DNA of 64,000 nt from Nocardia yamanashiensis NBRC 100130 (GTDB taxonomy: Bacteria; Actinomycetota; Actinomycetes; Mycobacteriales; Mycobacteriaceae), in contig NZ_BDCD01000027.1 of NCBI RefSeq assembly GCF_001613325.1, positions 28,629 to 92,628 on the forward strand. Reading direction: 5' to 3'. The notes under the pieces were generated by a model. That model saw only the letters and a list, made by a program, of their open reading frames with translations, had not been told where the DNA came from and ran no database searches. A program made the translations under genes and the position numbers. Numbering within the stretch: the stretch's first letter is position 1; each line of letters starts with the position of its first letter. This document shows positions 49,767-58,604 of the stretch, piece by piece.

Positions 49767-51053
49767 TCAGCCGCCGATGCGGTCGAGGATCACCTGTCCC
49801 GCCGCCACCTGGCCGAGCTCGCCCACCGCGTACGCGCCGTCCAGGGCCGCGAGCGCCGCCGGGAACGCCTCGGGCGTATCGGTGTGCAGCGTCAGCAGCG
49901 GCTGCCCCGCCGCCACCGGATCGCCCGGCTTGAAATGCATTTCGATACCGGCCCCGAACTGCACCGGATCCCCCTGCCGCGCCCGCCCGGCCCCGAGCCG
50001 CCAGGCCGCCAGCCCGACGCCCATGGCATCGAGCCGGGTCAGCACCCCGGTGGCCGGCGCGCGCACGATCTCGGTGTGCGCGGCCTGCGGCAGCGGCGCG
50101 TCCGGATCGCCGCCCTGCGCCGCGATCATGGCCCGCCAATGGTCCATGGCCCGCCCGTCGGCCAGCGCGTCCGCGGGATCGATGCCGTCGATTCCGGCCT
50201 GCGCCAGCATTTCCCGGGCCAGCGCCAGGGTGAGGTCGACCACGTCGGCGGGCCCGCCGCCCGCGAGCACATCGAGGGATTCGGCGACTTCCAGGGAGTT
50301 TCCGGCGGTGCAGCCCAGCGGCGTGTCCATGGCGGTGAGCAGGGCCACGGTCTTCACCCCGGCGTCGAGCCCGAGTTCGACCATGGCGGTGGCCAATTCG
50401 CGCGCCTGGTCCAGCCGTTTCATGAAGGCCCCGGACCCGACCTTGACGTCGAGCACCAGCGCCCCGGTCCCCTCGGCGATCTTCTTGCTCATGATGGAGC
50501 TGGCGATCAGGGGGATGGATTCCACCGTCCCGGTCACGTCACGCAGCGCGTAGAGCCGTTTGTCGGCGGGCGCCAGGTCGGCCCCGGCCGCGCACACCAC
50601 GGCCCCGATCCCCGGATCCGCCAGGATCTCCCGCATGCGCGCGGCCGAAAGGTCGGCCTGCCAGCCCGGAATCGCCTCCAGTTTGTCGAGAGTGCCGCCG
50701 GTGTGCCCCAATCCGCGCCCGGACAGCTGCGGCACCGCGGCCCCGCAGGCGGCGACCAGCGGCGCCAGCGGCAGCGTGATCTTGTCGCCGACCCCGCCGG
50801 TGGAGTGTTTGTCCACGGTCGGGCGGGGCAGGTCGGTGAAGTCCATCCGGCTGCCGGATTCGATCATGGCGGCGGTCCAGCGCGCGGTCTCCCGGCGCGT
50901 CATCCCGCGCAGCAATATCGCCATGGCCAGCGCCGACATCTGTTCGTCGGCGACCTCCCCGCGCGTGAACGCGTCCACCACCCAATCGATTTGCGCGTCG
51001 CTCAGCTCGCCGCCGTCGCGCTTGGCCCGGATCACGTCCACCGCAGAGTGCAC
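49767..51053 (-). CDS. deoA: Thymidine phosphorylase
   Basis: A 428-residue pyrimidine nucleoside phosphorylase splitting thymidine/deoxyuridine to base and deoxyribose-1-phosphate. The phosphate- and substrate-binding motifs are VDKHSTGGVGDK and SGRGLGHTGGTLDKLEAI; KVGSGAFMK and the C-terminal mixed-beta domain are present. I choose GTG 51053 because GGAGG lies 7 nt upstream; the GTG two codons earlier is too close to it. Lies 62 bp after cdd on the same strand. Confidence 0.94.
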   Translation of the reverse strand: MHSAVDVIRAKRDGGELSDAQIDWVVDAFTRGEVADEQMSALAMAILLRGMTRRETARWTAAMIESGSRMDFTDLPRPTVDKHSTGGVGDKITLPLAPLVAACGAAVPQLSGRGLGHTGGTLDKLEAIPGWQADLSAARMREILADPGIGAVVCAAGADLAPADKRLYALRDVTGTVESIPLIASSIMSKKIAEGTGALVLDVKVGSGAFMKRLDQARELATAMVELGLDAGVKTVALLTAMDTPLGCTAGNSLEVAESLDVLAGGGPADVVDLTLALAREMLAQAGIDGIDPADALADGRAMDHWRAMIAAQGGDPDAPLPQAAHTEIVRAPATGVLTRLDAMGVGLAAWRLGAGRARQGDPVQFGAGIEMHFKPGDPVAAGQPLLTLHTDTPEAFPAALAALDGAYAVGELGQVAAGQVILDRIGG

Positions 51054-51115
51054 ACTCACCCCTCCACCCTGGCACGCCGCGCGCTCCCCCGTCATGCGCG
51101 GCGCGACGGAAAGGA

Positions 51116-51517
51116 CTACAGCCGCCCGGCTTCCAGGTCCTCGGGCCCGAAGTAGTCGGGCAGCAGCATCTTCAGCGGCGTCGGCCCGCTGCGATGGTCG
51201 ACGAGCAGGTCGGGTCCGCCGTGCTCGAGCAGGATCTGCCGGCACCGTCCGCAGGGCATGAGAATTTCGCCGCGCGAGTCGCACACCGAAACGGCGATCA
51301 AGCGCCCCGCTCCGGCGGAAATCAAGTTACCGACCAGTACACATTCGGCGCAGAGGCCCAGTCCGTATGAGATATTTTCCACATTGCAGCCGCTCACAAC
51401 GGCGCCGGAGGAAGTGAGAGCGGCCGCCCCGACGGGGAATCGGGAGTACGGTGCATACGCTTTCGACATTACTTGTAAAGCGTTGTCGCGCAAGGCGTTC
51501 CAGTCAATTTCGGACAT
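51116..51517 (-). CDS. cdd: Cytidine deaminase
   Basis: A 133-residue homotetrameric-type cytidine deaminase. The zinc site is Cys/Glu in LCAECVLVGNLI (CAE) plus PCGRC, the three-cysteine form of short bacterial enzymes. The N-terminus AYAPYSRFPVGAAAL is the substrate-binding signature. ATG 51517 follows GGGAGG at about 10 nt; a longer frame upstream would run through the proposed iron box and is rejected. First gene of a cdd-deoA unit, divergent from sdhCDAB across about 300 bp. Confidence 0.94.
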   Translation of the reverse strand: MSEIDWNALRDNALQVMSKAYAPYSRFPVGAAALTSSGAVVSGCNVENISYGLGLCAECVLVGNLISAGAGRLIAVSVCDSRGEILMPCGRCRQILLEHGGPDLLVDHRSGPTPLKMLLPDYFGPEDLEAGRL

Positions 51518-51566
51518 ATCAGACCATCCTCCCGGGGACGCGGGGCAACCCTTGCGCATACCTTCG

Positions 51567-51577
51567 CACACTGTGTG
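51567..51577. promoter_or_regulatory. CACACTGTGTG palindrome in cdd-sdhC interval
   Basis: An 11-bp perfect palindrome, extended loosely by TTCG and GAAA, 6 bp from the iron-box candidate at 51583-51601. Its position is about 50 bp upstream of the cdd start. Binding protein unknown. Confidence 0.35.
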
Positions 51578-51582
51578 AAAAA

Positions 51583-51601
51583 TCAGGAAAGGCAAACCTA
51601 A
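51583..51601. promoter_or_regulatory. DtxR/IdeR-type iron box candidate
   Basis: Read on the minus strand, the 19-mer TTAGGTTTGCCTTTCCTGA matches the consensus TWAGGTTAGSCTWACCTWA at 16 of 19 positions. It is 66 bp upstream of the cdd ATG and about 60 bp upstream of the candidate sdhC -10 box, so it could repress cdd or, as for upstream IdeR sites at bacterioferritin genes, activate sdh with iron. Confidence 0.5.
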
Positions 51602-51661
51602 GTCGGTCAATTTTCGGCCAACGAGCGGCACGCCGAATTAGTTCCCCCTACACGCGGGGAT

Positions 51662-51667
51662 TAGAGT
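51662..51667 (+). promoter_or_regulatory. -10 element candidate for sdhCDAB
   Basis: TAGAGT lies about 150 bp before sdhC, preceded by a CCCC/GGGG mini-hairpin (51644-51659). The long leader (about 51674-51819) shows no riboswitch I can recognise. Confidence 0.35.
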
Positions 51668-51819
51668 CCTCCTCAGATCGGTTCAGGTACCCGAATGCGG
51701 GCCTGCAGCACTGCCACTGGATTTTCGATTCCACGTGTGAGCAGGTGTTATCGACAGTCCAACGGCTCCGCGGCCGGATCTGACCGGGTCCATCAACGAC
51801 GTTGGAGGCACCGCACTCT

Positions 51820-52215
51820 ATGACCACGCTAGAAGCTCCGGCCAAGCCGAAGCGCAGCCTTTACCGTGGCGACCCCGGCATGTGGTCGTGGGCGCTGCAC
51901 CGCATCACGGGCGTGACGATCTTCTTCTTCCTGTTCGTCCACGTACTGGATACCGCGTTGGTGCGAGTCAGCCCGGACACCTACGACCGCGCGATCGAGA
52001 CCTACAAGAATCCGCTGGTCGCCCTGATGGAGATGGGTCTCGTCGTCTGCGTGCTGTTCCACGCGTTCAACGGCATTCGCGTCATCCTCGTCGACTTCTG
52101 GTCGCAGGGCCCGCGTTTCCAGCGTCAGATGCTGTGGGTCGTGCTGACCCTCTGGATCCTGATCGCGGGCGCCGGCATCGGCCGCCAGCTCTTCTACCTG
52201 CTGACGGAGCACTGA
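51820..52215 (+). CDS. sdhC: Succinate dehydrogenase cytochrome b556 subunit
   Basis: A 131-residue membrane anchor. Three membrane helices: about residues 30-47 (WSWALHRITGVTIFFFLFVH), 71-93 and 102-125. His in LFHAFNGIRVILVDFW is the likely haem b ligand and HRITG is the SdhC signature near the quinone site. ATG 51820 follows GGAGG (51804-51808). It heads the sdhCDAB operon; the sdhD start follows the stop by one base. Confidence 0.93.
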   Translation: MTTLEAPAKPKRSLYRGDPGMWSWALHRITGVTIFFFLFVHVLDTALVRVSPDTYDRAIETYKNPLVALMEMGLVVCVLFHAFNGIRVILVDFWSQGPRFQRQMLWVVLTLWILIAGAGIGRQLFYLLTEH

Positions 52216-52216
52216 C

Positions 52217-52651
52217 ATGACCGCACCTGTTCTCGGTAAGTCCTACGACCGCCCGGCCAGCCTCGACGCGCCCCGCGCGCCCCGCCGCGCGAGCGGCAGC
52301 AACTTCGAGAAGTACGCGTGGCTGTTCATGCGCGCCTCCGGCCTGCTGCTGGTGTTCCTGGTCATCGGCCACATGTTCATCATGCTGATGATCGACGGCG
52401 GCGTGCAGCGCCTGAACTTCGCCTTCGTGGCGGGCCGCTGGGCCTCCCCGTTCTGGCAGATCTGGGATCTGAGCATGCTGTGGCTCGCCCAGCTGCACGG
52501 CGGCAACGGCCTGCGCACGGTCATCGACGACTACGCCCGCAAGGACTCCACCCGGTTCTGGCTGAAGACCCTGCTGGTCGTCTCCATGATCCTGGTCGTC
52601 GTCACCGGCACGTACGTCATCTTCACCTTCGATCCCAACATCAGCAGTTAG
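52217..52651 (+). CDS. sdhD: Succinate dehydrogenase hydrophobic membrane anchor subunit
   Basis: A 144-residue anchor with three membrane helices (about 38-60, 77-100 and 117-140). LWLAQLHGGNGLRTVIDDYA contains the His-Gly pair common in this subunit next to the quinone/haem region. Its ATG is one base after the sdhC stop, implying coupled translation and equal stoichiometry. Confidence 0.92.
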   Translation: MTAPVLGKSYDRPASLDAPRAPRRASGSNFEKYAWLFMRASGLLLVFLVIGHMFIMLMIDGGVQRLNFAFVAGRWASPFWQIWDLSMLWLAQLHGGNGLRTVIDDYARKDSTRFWLKTLLVVSMILVVVTGTYVIFTFDPNISS

Positions 52652-52667
52652 GAACAGGCCACCTCGC

Positions 52668-54437
52668 ATGAGTGAATCCCGACCGATTCAGGAGCACCGC
52701 TACGACGTCGTCATCGTCGGTGCCGGTGGCGCTGGAATGCGTGCGGCGATCGAGGCCGGTCCTCGGGTGCGCACCGCCGTCCTGACCAAGCTCTACCCCA
52801 CCCGTTCTCACACCGGTGCGGCGCAGGGCGGCATGTGCGCCGCGCTCGCGAACGTCGAAGAGGACAACTGGGAGTGGCACACCTTCGACACCGTCAAGGG
52901 TGGCGACTACCTGGTGGACCAGGACGCCGCGGAGATCATGGCCAAGGAGGCCATCGATGCCGTGCTCGATCTGGAGAAGATGGGCCTGCCGTTCAACCGC
53001 ACGCCCGAAGGCAAGATCGACCAGCGGCGCTTCGGCGGCCACACCCGTGACCACGGCAAGGCGCCCGTGCGGCGCGCGTGCTACGCGGCCGACCGCACCG
53101 GCCACATGATCCTGCAGACGCTGTACCAGAACTGCGTCAAGCACGACGTGGAGTTCTTCAACGAGTTCTACGTGCTCGACCTGATCCTCACCGAGGGCTC
53201 CAACGGCCCGATCGCGACCGGTGTGGTGGCCTACGAGCTGGCGACCGGCGAGCTGCACGTCTTCCACGCGAAGTCGATCGTGTTCGCCACCGGCGGCTCG
53301 GGCCGCATGTACAAGACCACCTCCAATGCCCACACCCTCACCGGTGACGGCATGGCGATCGTGTTCCGCAAGGGCCTGCCCCTGGAGGACATGGAGTTCC
53401 ACCAGTTCCATCCGACAGGTCTGGCGGGCCTGGGCATCCTCATCTCCGAGGCGGTCCGCGGCGAGGGCGGCATTCTGCGCAATGCCTCCGGTGAGCGCTT
53501 CATGGAGCGCTACGCGCCGACCATCAAGGACCTGGCGCCGCGTGACATCGTCGCGCGCTCCATGGTGCTCGAGGTGCGCGAGGGCCGCGGCGCGGGTCCG
53601 AACAAGGACTACGTGCTCATCGACGTGACCCACCTCGGCGAGGACGTGCTGGAGGAGAAGCTCCCGGACATCACCGAGTTCTCCCGCACCTACCTGGGCG
53701 TGGACCCGGTCAAGGAGCCGGTGCCGGTCATGCCGACCTGTCACTATGTGATGGGTGGCATCCCGACCCGCATCCGCGGCGAGGTGCTGCGCAACAACAC
53801 CGATATCGTCCCGGGCCTGTACGCCGCCGGTGAGTGCGCCTGTGTCTCCGTGCACGGCGCCAACCGTCTCGGCACCAACTCGCTGCTCGACATCAACGTG
53901 TTCGGCCGTCGCGCCGGCATCGCGGCCGCCGAGTACGCGCAGCGCGCCGAGTTCGTCGACATGCCGGAGAACCCGGCGCAGATGGTGCAGGACTGGCTGG
54001 CCGGTCTGCTCTCGGATCACGGCAACGAGCGCGTCGCCGACATCCGCACCGATCTGCAGAACTCCATGGACGACAAGGCCGGTGTGTACCGCACCGAGGA
54101 GTCGCTGAAGTCCATGCTCGAGGAGATCCAGGTGCTCAAGGAGCGCTACTCGCGGATCACCGTGCAGGACAAGGGCCGTCGCTACAACAGCGACCTGCTG
54201 GAGGCCGTCGAGCTCGGCTTCCTGCTGGAGCTGGCCGAGGTGACGGTGGCGGGCGCGGTGAACCGCAAGGAATCGCGCGGCGGCCACGCCCGCGAGGACT
54301 ACCCGGATCGCGACGACGTCAACTTCATGCGCCACACCATGGCGTACAAGACGAGCCCGGAGCTCATCTCCGAAATCCGTCTCGACTACAAGCCGGTCGT
54401 GCAGACCCGTTACGAGCCGATGGAGCGTAAGTACTGA
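52668..54437 (+). CDS. sdhA: Succinate dehydrogenase flavoprotein subunit
   Basis: A 589-residue catalytic subunit oxidising succinate to fumarate. The N-terminal FAD motif is VVIVGAGGAGMRAA; His48 in TRSHTGAAQGGM is the covalent FAD attachment site. Substrate residues lie in HQFHPTG and in RRACYAADRTGH (with Arg), and CHYVMGGIPT and GANRLGTNSLLDINVFGR are signatures. Its stop overlaps the sdhB start by one base (TGATG). Confidence 0.97.
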   Translation: MSESRPIQEHRYDVVIVGAGGAGMRAAIEAGPRVRTAVLTKLYPTRSHTGAAQGGMCAALANVEEDNWEWHTFDTVKGGDYLVDQDAAEIMAKEAIDAVLDLEKMGLPFNRTPEGKIDQRRFGGHTRDHGKAPVRRACYAADRTGHMILQTLYQNCVKHDVEFFNEFYVLDLILTEGSNGPIATGVVAYELATGELHVFHAKSIVFATGGSGRMYKTTSNAHTLTGDGMAIVFRKGLPLEDMEFHQFHPTGLAGLGILISEAVRGEGGILRNASGERFMERYAPTIKDLAPRDIVARSMVLEVREGRGAGPNKDYVLIDVTHLGEDVLEEKLPDITEFSRTYLGVDPVKEPVPVMPTCHYVMGGIPTRIRGEVLRNNTDIVPGLYAAGECACVSVHGANRLGTNSLLDINVFGRRAGIAAAEYAQRAEFVDMPENPAQMVQDWLAGLLSDHGNERVADIRTDLQNSMDDKAGVYRTEESLKSMLEEIQVLKERYSRITVQDKGRRYNSDLLEAVELGFLLELAEVTVAGAVNRKESRGGHAREDYPDRDDVNFMRHTMAYKTSPELISEIRLDYKPVVQTRYEPMERKY

Positions 54438-55210
54438 TGACTGCCACACTCGACCAGGCGGCTCCGCAGAAGCCGGCTCCGGTGCCGGACGGCTCGACCA
54501 TGATCACGGTCAAGGTCGCCCGCTTCAACCCGGACGACGACAAGGGCGCGCACTGGGACGAATTCAAGGTGCCGGTGCTGCCCACCGACCGGTTCCTGAA
54601 CGTGCTGATCTACATCAAGTCCTACCTGGACGGCACGCTCACCTTCCGCCGCTCCTGCGCCCACGGCGTCTGCGGCTCGGATGCCATGCGCATCAACGGC
54701 GTCAACCGTCTGGCCTGCAAGATCCTCATGAAGGACATGCTGCCCAAGAACGGCAAGGACATCACCATCACCGTCGAACCGATCCGCGGCCTGCCGCAGG
54801 AGAAGGACCTCGTGGTGAACATGGAGCCGTTCTTCGACGCCTTCAAGGCGGTCAAGCCGTACCTGATCACCTCGGGCAACGAGCCGACCTACGAGCGCAT
54901 CCAGTCCCAGCACGACCGCGCCCGTTTCGATGACACCACCAAGTGCATCCTGTGCGCCTGCTGCACCACCTCCTGCCCCGTGTACTGGAGCGACGGCAGC
55001 TACTTCGGCCCGGCCGCGATCGTGAACGCGCACCGCTTCATCTTCGACAGCCGTGACGAGGGCGCCCGCGAGCGCCTGGACATCCTGAACGACGTCGAAG
55101 GCGTGTGGCGCTGCCGCACCACCTTCAACTGCACCGACGCGTGCCCCCGCGGCATCGAGGTCACCAAGGCGATCCAGGAAGTCAAGCGCGCCCTGCTCTT
55201 CGCGCGCTAA
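54437..55210 (+). CDS. sdhB: Succinate dehydrogenase iron-sulfur subunit
   Basis: A 257-residue electron-transfer subunit. The N-terminal ferredoxin domain has the [2Fe-2S] cysteines in RRSCAHGVCGSDAM and RLACK; the C-terminal domain has CILCACCTTSCPVY and NCTDACPRG for the [4Fe-4S] and [3Fe-4S] clusters. Complete C-terminus. Two hairpins follow before the next gene, ending the operon. Confidence 0.97.
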   Translation: MTATLDQAAPQKPAPVPDGSTMITVKVARFNPDDDKGAHWDEFKVPVLPTDRFLNVLIYIKSYLDGTLTFRRSCAHGVCGSDAMRINGVNRLACKILMKDMLPKNGKDITITVEPIRGLPQEKDLVVNMEPFFDAFKAVKPYLITSGNEPTYERIQSQHDRARFDDTTKCILCACCTTSCPVYWSDGSYFGPAAIVNAHRFIFDSRDEGARERLDILNDVEGVWRCRTTFNCTDACPRGIEVTKAIQEVKRALLFAR

Positions 55211-55226
55211 CCAACTCTCGGGACTC

Positions 55227-55246
55227 TCAGGGGCTGACGCCCCTGA
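55227..55246 (+). terminator. First hairpin after sdhB
   Basis: TCAGGGGC and GCCCCTGA with a TGAC loop, 16 bp past the sdhB stop, followed by AAACCCCC. Confidence 0.45.
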
Positions 55247-55293
55247 AACCCCCGGGTCGGTGGGCGGATTCGCCCGGACAACCGAAATACGCT

Positions 55294-55323
55294 GACCGCC
55301 CGCAGCTTCGGCTGCGGGCGGTC
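55294..55323 (+). terminator. Main terminator of sdhCDAB
   Basis: A perfect 13-bp stem (GACCGCCCGCAGC with its complement), stable TTCG tetraloop, then TTTCGTG. Confidence 0.8.
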
Positions 55324-55374
55324 TTTCGTGTCTCGGGCACACTGAATACAGAGATCGAGAACGAGGGGGAGTCG

Positions 55375-56898
55375 ATGGTCGCCCAGGGTCGGCGAACGAA
55401 AGCCGTGTCATGGCTGCGGATCACGGTGGCCGGGGTGCTGCTGGCCGCCGCCGGATGCGCAACCACAGAAACCATCACCGAGGGAAGTCTGGATCAGTAT
55501 TACCAGCAGACCGTGCAGTGGGGGTCGTGTGCCGGATTCTCCAGCGAGAAGGAGCTTTCCGCGGCGGGCATGCAGTGCGCGAAGGTCACGGTGCCATTGG
55601 ATTACGCGAAGCTCGACGGCGACACCGCCCAGATCGCGATCTCGAAGCTGCCCGCAGGTGGGGCGAAAGTCGGTTCGCTGCTGACCAATCCGGGTGGACC
55701 GGGCGGCCTCGGACTGGCGTTCCCGATCACACTGTCGAAAACTGCTGTGGCGCAGCGGTTCGATCTGATCGGCGTGGATGTGCGAGGGCTCGGGTCCTCC
55801 ACTCCGAAGGTGGTGTGCCACACGCCGGAGGAGACGGCTGCCGAGCGAGTGGATCTGGATATCGACTACTCCCCCGCCGGGATCGCGCAGACCGAGCGGG
55901 AGAATCAGGATCTGGTGAACCGGTGCGTGGAGCGCACGGGGCTGGATTTCCTCGCGCATGTCGGAACCATCGACGTGGCAAGGGATTTCGATGTCATTCG
56001 CGAGGCGCTCGGTGACGAGAAGCTGAACTTCTACGGCGGGTCCTACGGGACGCGGCTGGGCTCCACCATCGCCGAGCTGTATCCCACCCGGGTGCGGGCC
56101 ATGGTGCTCGACGGCGGCATCGACCCGAACGATTACATGGTCGATCCGGTGACCTATCTGGCGGGCTTCCAGCGCGCGTTCGAGGCGTACGCGGCCGACT
56201 GCGTCAAGGCGGCCGACTGCCCCGTCGGCACCGATTCGGTGCGGGCCACCGAACGCTTTCGCGCCCTGGTGAATCCGCTCGTCGAACATTCGATTCCGGC
56301 CGGGGACCAGCGCACGCTGGGTTATGCGGACGCCGTGGTCGGCGCGAAGGGCGCGCTGTTCAGCTCCCAGAGCTGGCCGGCCCTCACCAAGGGTCTGACC
56401 GAGCTGAGCAAGGGCCGCGGCGACATCCTGCTCCGGCTGTCCGACGTGTTCTTCGATGGCGGGGCCGTCGAATTGGATCTGAACCAGGCGGTGCTGTGCC
56501 GCGAGGACAAGCGGATCACCGATCGCGCGGCCGCCGCCGACCTCGACCACCGGATCCGCGCCGCCGCACCGATATTCGACGACGGGCACGCGCCGGGCGA
56601 TCAGGCTCCGCTGGACGTCTGCGGACTGTGGCCGCTGCCGGTGACCGGGCAGCCGCACGTCCCCGATGTCACGGGCCTGCCGCAGGTCGTGGTGGTCGGC
56701 GTGACCGGCGATCCGGCGACGCCGTACGCGGGCGGTGTGAAGCTGGCCCAGGCACTCGGGGCGTCCATGGTGACCTACGAGGGCGTGCAGCACGGGGTCT
56801 TCGGCGAGGGTGTGGCCTGCGTGGACGATCCGGTGACACGCTATCTGGTGGATCTCACCCCGCCGCCCGCCGATCTACACTGCCCCGCACAGCGGTAG
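55375..56898 (+). CDS. Hip1/CaeA-like lipoprotein serine hydrolase (TAP-like), copy 1
   Basis: A 507-residue alpha/beta hydrolase of the tripeptidyl-aminopeptidase/Hip1 group. The signal peptide ends in the lipobox AAGC (Cys28). Nucleophile Ser223 lies in GGSYGTRLGSTIAE, the Asp in TGDPATPYAGG and the His in VQHGVFGEG, in the order known for mycobacterial Hip1. NPGGPGGLG is the oxyanion-region loop. ATG 55375 follows GAGGGGGAG. Hip1 cleaves the GroEL2-like substrate and some envelope proteins; the target here is unknown. First of three tandem paralogues. Confidence 0.9.
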   Translation: MVAQGRRTKAVSWLRITVAGVLLAAAGCATTETITEGSLDQYYQQTVQWGSCAGFSSEKELSAAGMQCAKVTVPLDYAKLDGDTAQIAISKLPAGGAKVGSLLTNPGGPGGLGLAFPITLSKTAVAQRFDLIGVDVRGLGSSTPKVVCHTPEETAAERVDLDIDYSPAGIAQTERENQDLVNRCVERTGLDFLAHVGTIDVARDFDVIREALGDEKLNFYGGSYGTRLGSTIAELYPTRVRAMVLDGGIDPNDYMVDPVTYLAGFQRAFEAYAADCVKAADCPVGTDSVRATERFRALVNPLVEHSIPAGDQRTLGYADAVVGAKGALFSSQSWPALTKGLTELSKGRGDILLRLSDVFFDGGAVELDLNQAVLCREDKRITDRAAAADLDHRIRAAAPIFDDGHAPGDQAPLDVCGLWPLPVTGQPHVPDVTGLPQVVVVGVTGDPATPYAGGVKLAQALGASMVTYEGVQHGVFGEGVACVDDPVTRYLVDLTPPPADLHCPAQR

Positions 56899-56968
56899 CG
56901 GGATCCGGTCCCGCCCCGCGCTCCGGTTCCGGGCACCATGAACCGGACCAGGATTCGAGGGGGAGCCG

Positions 56969-58546
56969 ATGACCGACCCGCACCACCGGAACAGACGGAC
57001 CGGACTACGGGCATTCGCCACCGAACAGCCGCGAGCGTCCGGCCGGAAACGGCCGCGCGTGTTCGGCGCGATCTGGCTGCGACTGTTCTCGGCGGCGCTC
57101 CTGCTTACCGCCGGGTGCGGAATCGTGGGCGGCGCTACGGATTCGGGGCTGGAGCGGTTCTACAGCCAACACGTCGAGTGGGGGTCGTGCGACGGGTTCG
57201 CGGGCGCGCAGGGCTTGGCCGAGTGGCGCATGACCTGTGCGCGGATCACCGTGCCGCTGGATTACGACGATCCCGGCGGGGCGACGGCGCAGATCGCGGT
57301 GTCCCGCGCTCCGGCGTGGGGCAGCCGGATCGGTTCGCTGCTCACCAATCCCGGCGGTCCCGGCGGCGCGGGCCTGACCCGCCCGCTGCTGCTCGCGTCC
57401 ACCACCCTGGCCGAACAGTTCGACCTGATCGGCATCGATGTGCGCGGGGTGGGCGCGTCCACGCCGAAGGTGATGTGCCGGACCGCCGAGGAATTCGCGG
57501 CGGAACGCAATGACGCCGATCTCGACTACTCCCCCGCCGGCATCGCGGCCACCGAACAGCGCCGCAAGGATTTCGCCGCGAAATGCGTGGAGCGCACCGG
57601 AATCAACGTCCTCTCCCACATCGGCACCATCGAGACGGCCCGGGACATGGACGTGATCCGCGCCGCGCTCGGCGACAAGAAGCTCACCTACCTCGGTTCC
57701 TCCTACGGCACCCGCCTCGGTTCCACCATCGCCGAACTCTTCCCGGATCGGGTGCGCGCCATGGTGCTCGACGGCGGCATCGACGCTACGGCGGATATCG
57801 ACGACGCGGAGCGCCGCCCGGCCGCCATGCAGCGGGCATTCGACGCGTACGCCGCCTGGTGCGTGAAATCCCCGGACTGCCCGCTCGGCACCGATCCCGC
57901 ACGCGCCACGGAAGCCTTTCGCGCCCTGGTGAACCCGCTCCGCGACCATCCCGCCGCCGGCGTGGGCCGCACCCTCGGCTATCGAGACGCGGTCGACGCC
58001 GTGAAAGTGCTGCTCTACAGCCCGGTTTCGTGGCAGACCATCAACTCCGGCCTGACCGAGCTGACCCGCGGCCGCGGCGACATCCTCCTGTACTGGGCCG
58101 ATTTCGCCGCCACCGGCACCGCCGACCGCGATATGCAGAAGGTCGTCCTGTGCCGCGAGGAGCACACGCCGACCGACCGCGCCGGCGCCCTCGAACGCGA
58201 CCGCAAAACCCGGGCCGCCGCACCCGCCTTCGACGACGGCCGCGTCCCCGGCCAGGTCCCCTTGGACGCCTGCGCTTTCTGGCCCCTACCCGCCGATCGT
58301 CTCCCGCACACCCCGGAGATCTCGCACCTGCCCAAGGTGGTCGTGATCGCCGCGACCGGAGATCCGGTGGCCCCGTACGCCGGCGGCGTCGCGCTGGCCC
58401 GGCAACTCGACGCGGCGCTCATCACCTACGAGGACTACCGGCACGGCGTCGTCGGCGTCGGCTCCGCCTGCATCGACCAGGCCGTCAACCATTACCTCAC
58501 CGTGCTGACCCCGCCCGCCGCCGAAATGCGCTGCACCGCTGCATGA
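56969..58546 (+). CDS. Hip1/CaeA-like lipoprotein serine hydrolase (TAP-like), copy 2
   Basis: A 525-residue paralogue of the gene upstream. It has a longer, Arg-rich cytoplasmic N-terminus before the signal segment; the lipobox is TAGC (Cys50). Nucleophile Ser245 (LGSSYGTRLGSTIAELFPD), Asp in TGDPVAPYAGG and His in YRHGVVGVG are retained, and paired Cys positions match copy 1. ATG 56969 is preceded by GAGGGGGAG. The gap from copy 1 is 70 bp with no terminator, so the genes are probably one transcript. Confidence 0.9.
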   Translation: MTDPHHRNRRTGLRAFATEQPRASGRKRPRVFGAIWLRLFSAALLLTAGCGIVGGATDSGLERFYSQHVEWGSCDGFAGAQGLAEWRMTCARITVPLDYDDPGGATAQIAVSRAPAWGSRIGSLLTNPGGPGGAGLTRPLLLASTTLAEQFDLIGIDVRGVGASTPKVMCRTAEEFAAERNDADLDYSPAGIAATEQRRKDFAAKCVERTGINVLSHIGTIETARDMDVIRAALGDKKLTYLGSSYGTRLGSTIAELFPDRVRAMVLDGGIDATADIDDAERRPAAMQRAFDAYAAWCVKSPDCPLGTDPARATEAFRALVNPLRDHPAAGVGRTLGYRDAVDAVKVLLYSPVSWQTINSGLTELTRGRGDILLYWADFAATGTADRDMQKVVLCREEHTPTDRAGALERDRKTRAAAPAFDDGRVPGQVPLDACAFWPLPADRLPHTPEISHLPKVVVIAATGDPVAPYAGGVALARQLDAALITYEDYRHGVVGVGSACIDQAVNHYLTVLTPPAAEMRCTAA

Positions 58547-58604
58547 TCACGACCGGGAGACGATCATGCAGAATGAGAGAAGATCGTTTCTAGGGGGAAG
58601 CAAT

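Noticed and set aside
51632..51819. Possible riboswitch in the long sdhC leader
   Set aside because: Only a short CCCC/GGGG hairpin is visible; no consensus of a known riboswitch class could be recognised by eye.
52641..54449. A 602-codon open frame antisense to sdhA
   Set aside because: Shadow of sdhA; it overlaps three certain sdh genes and has no motif.
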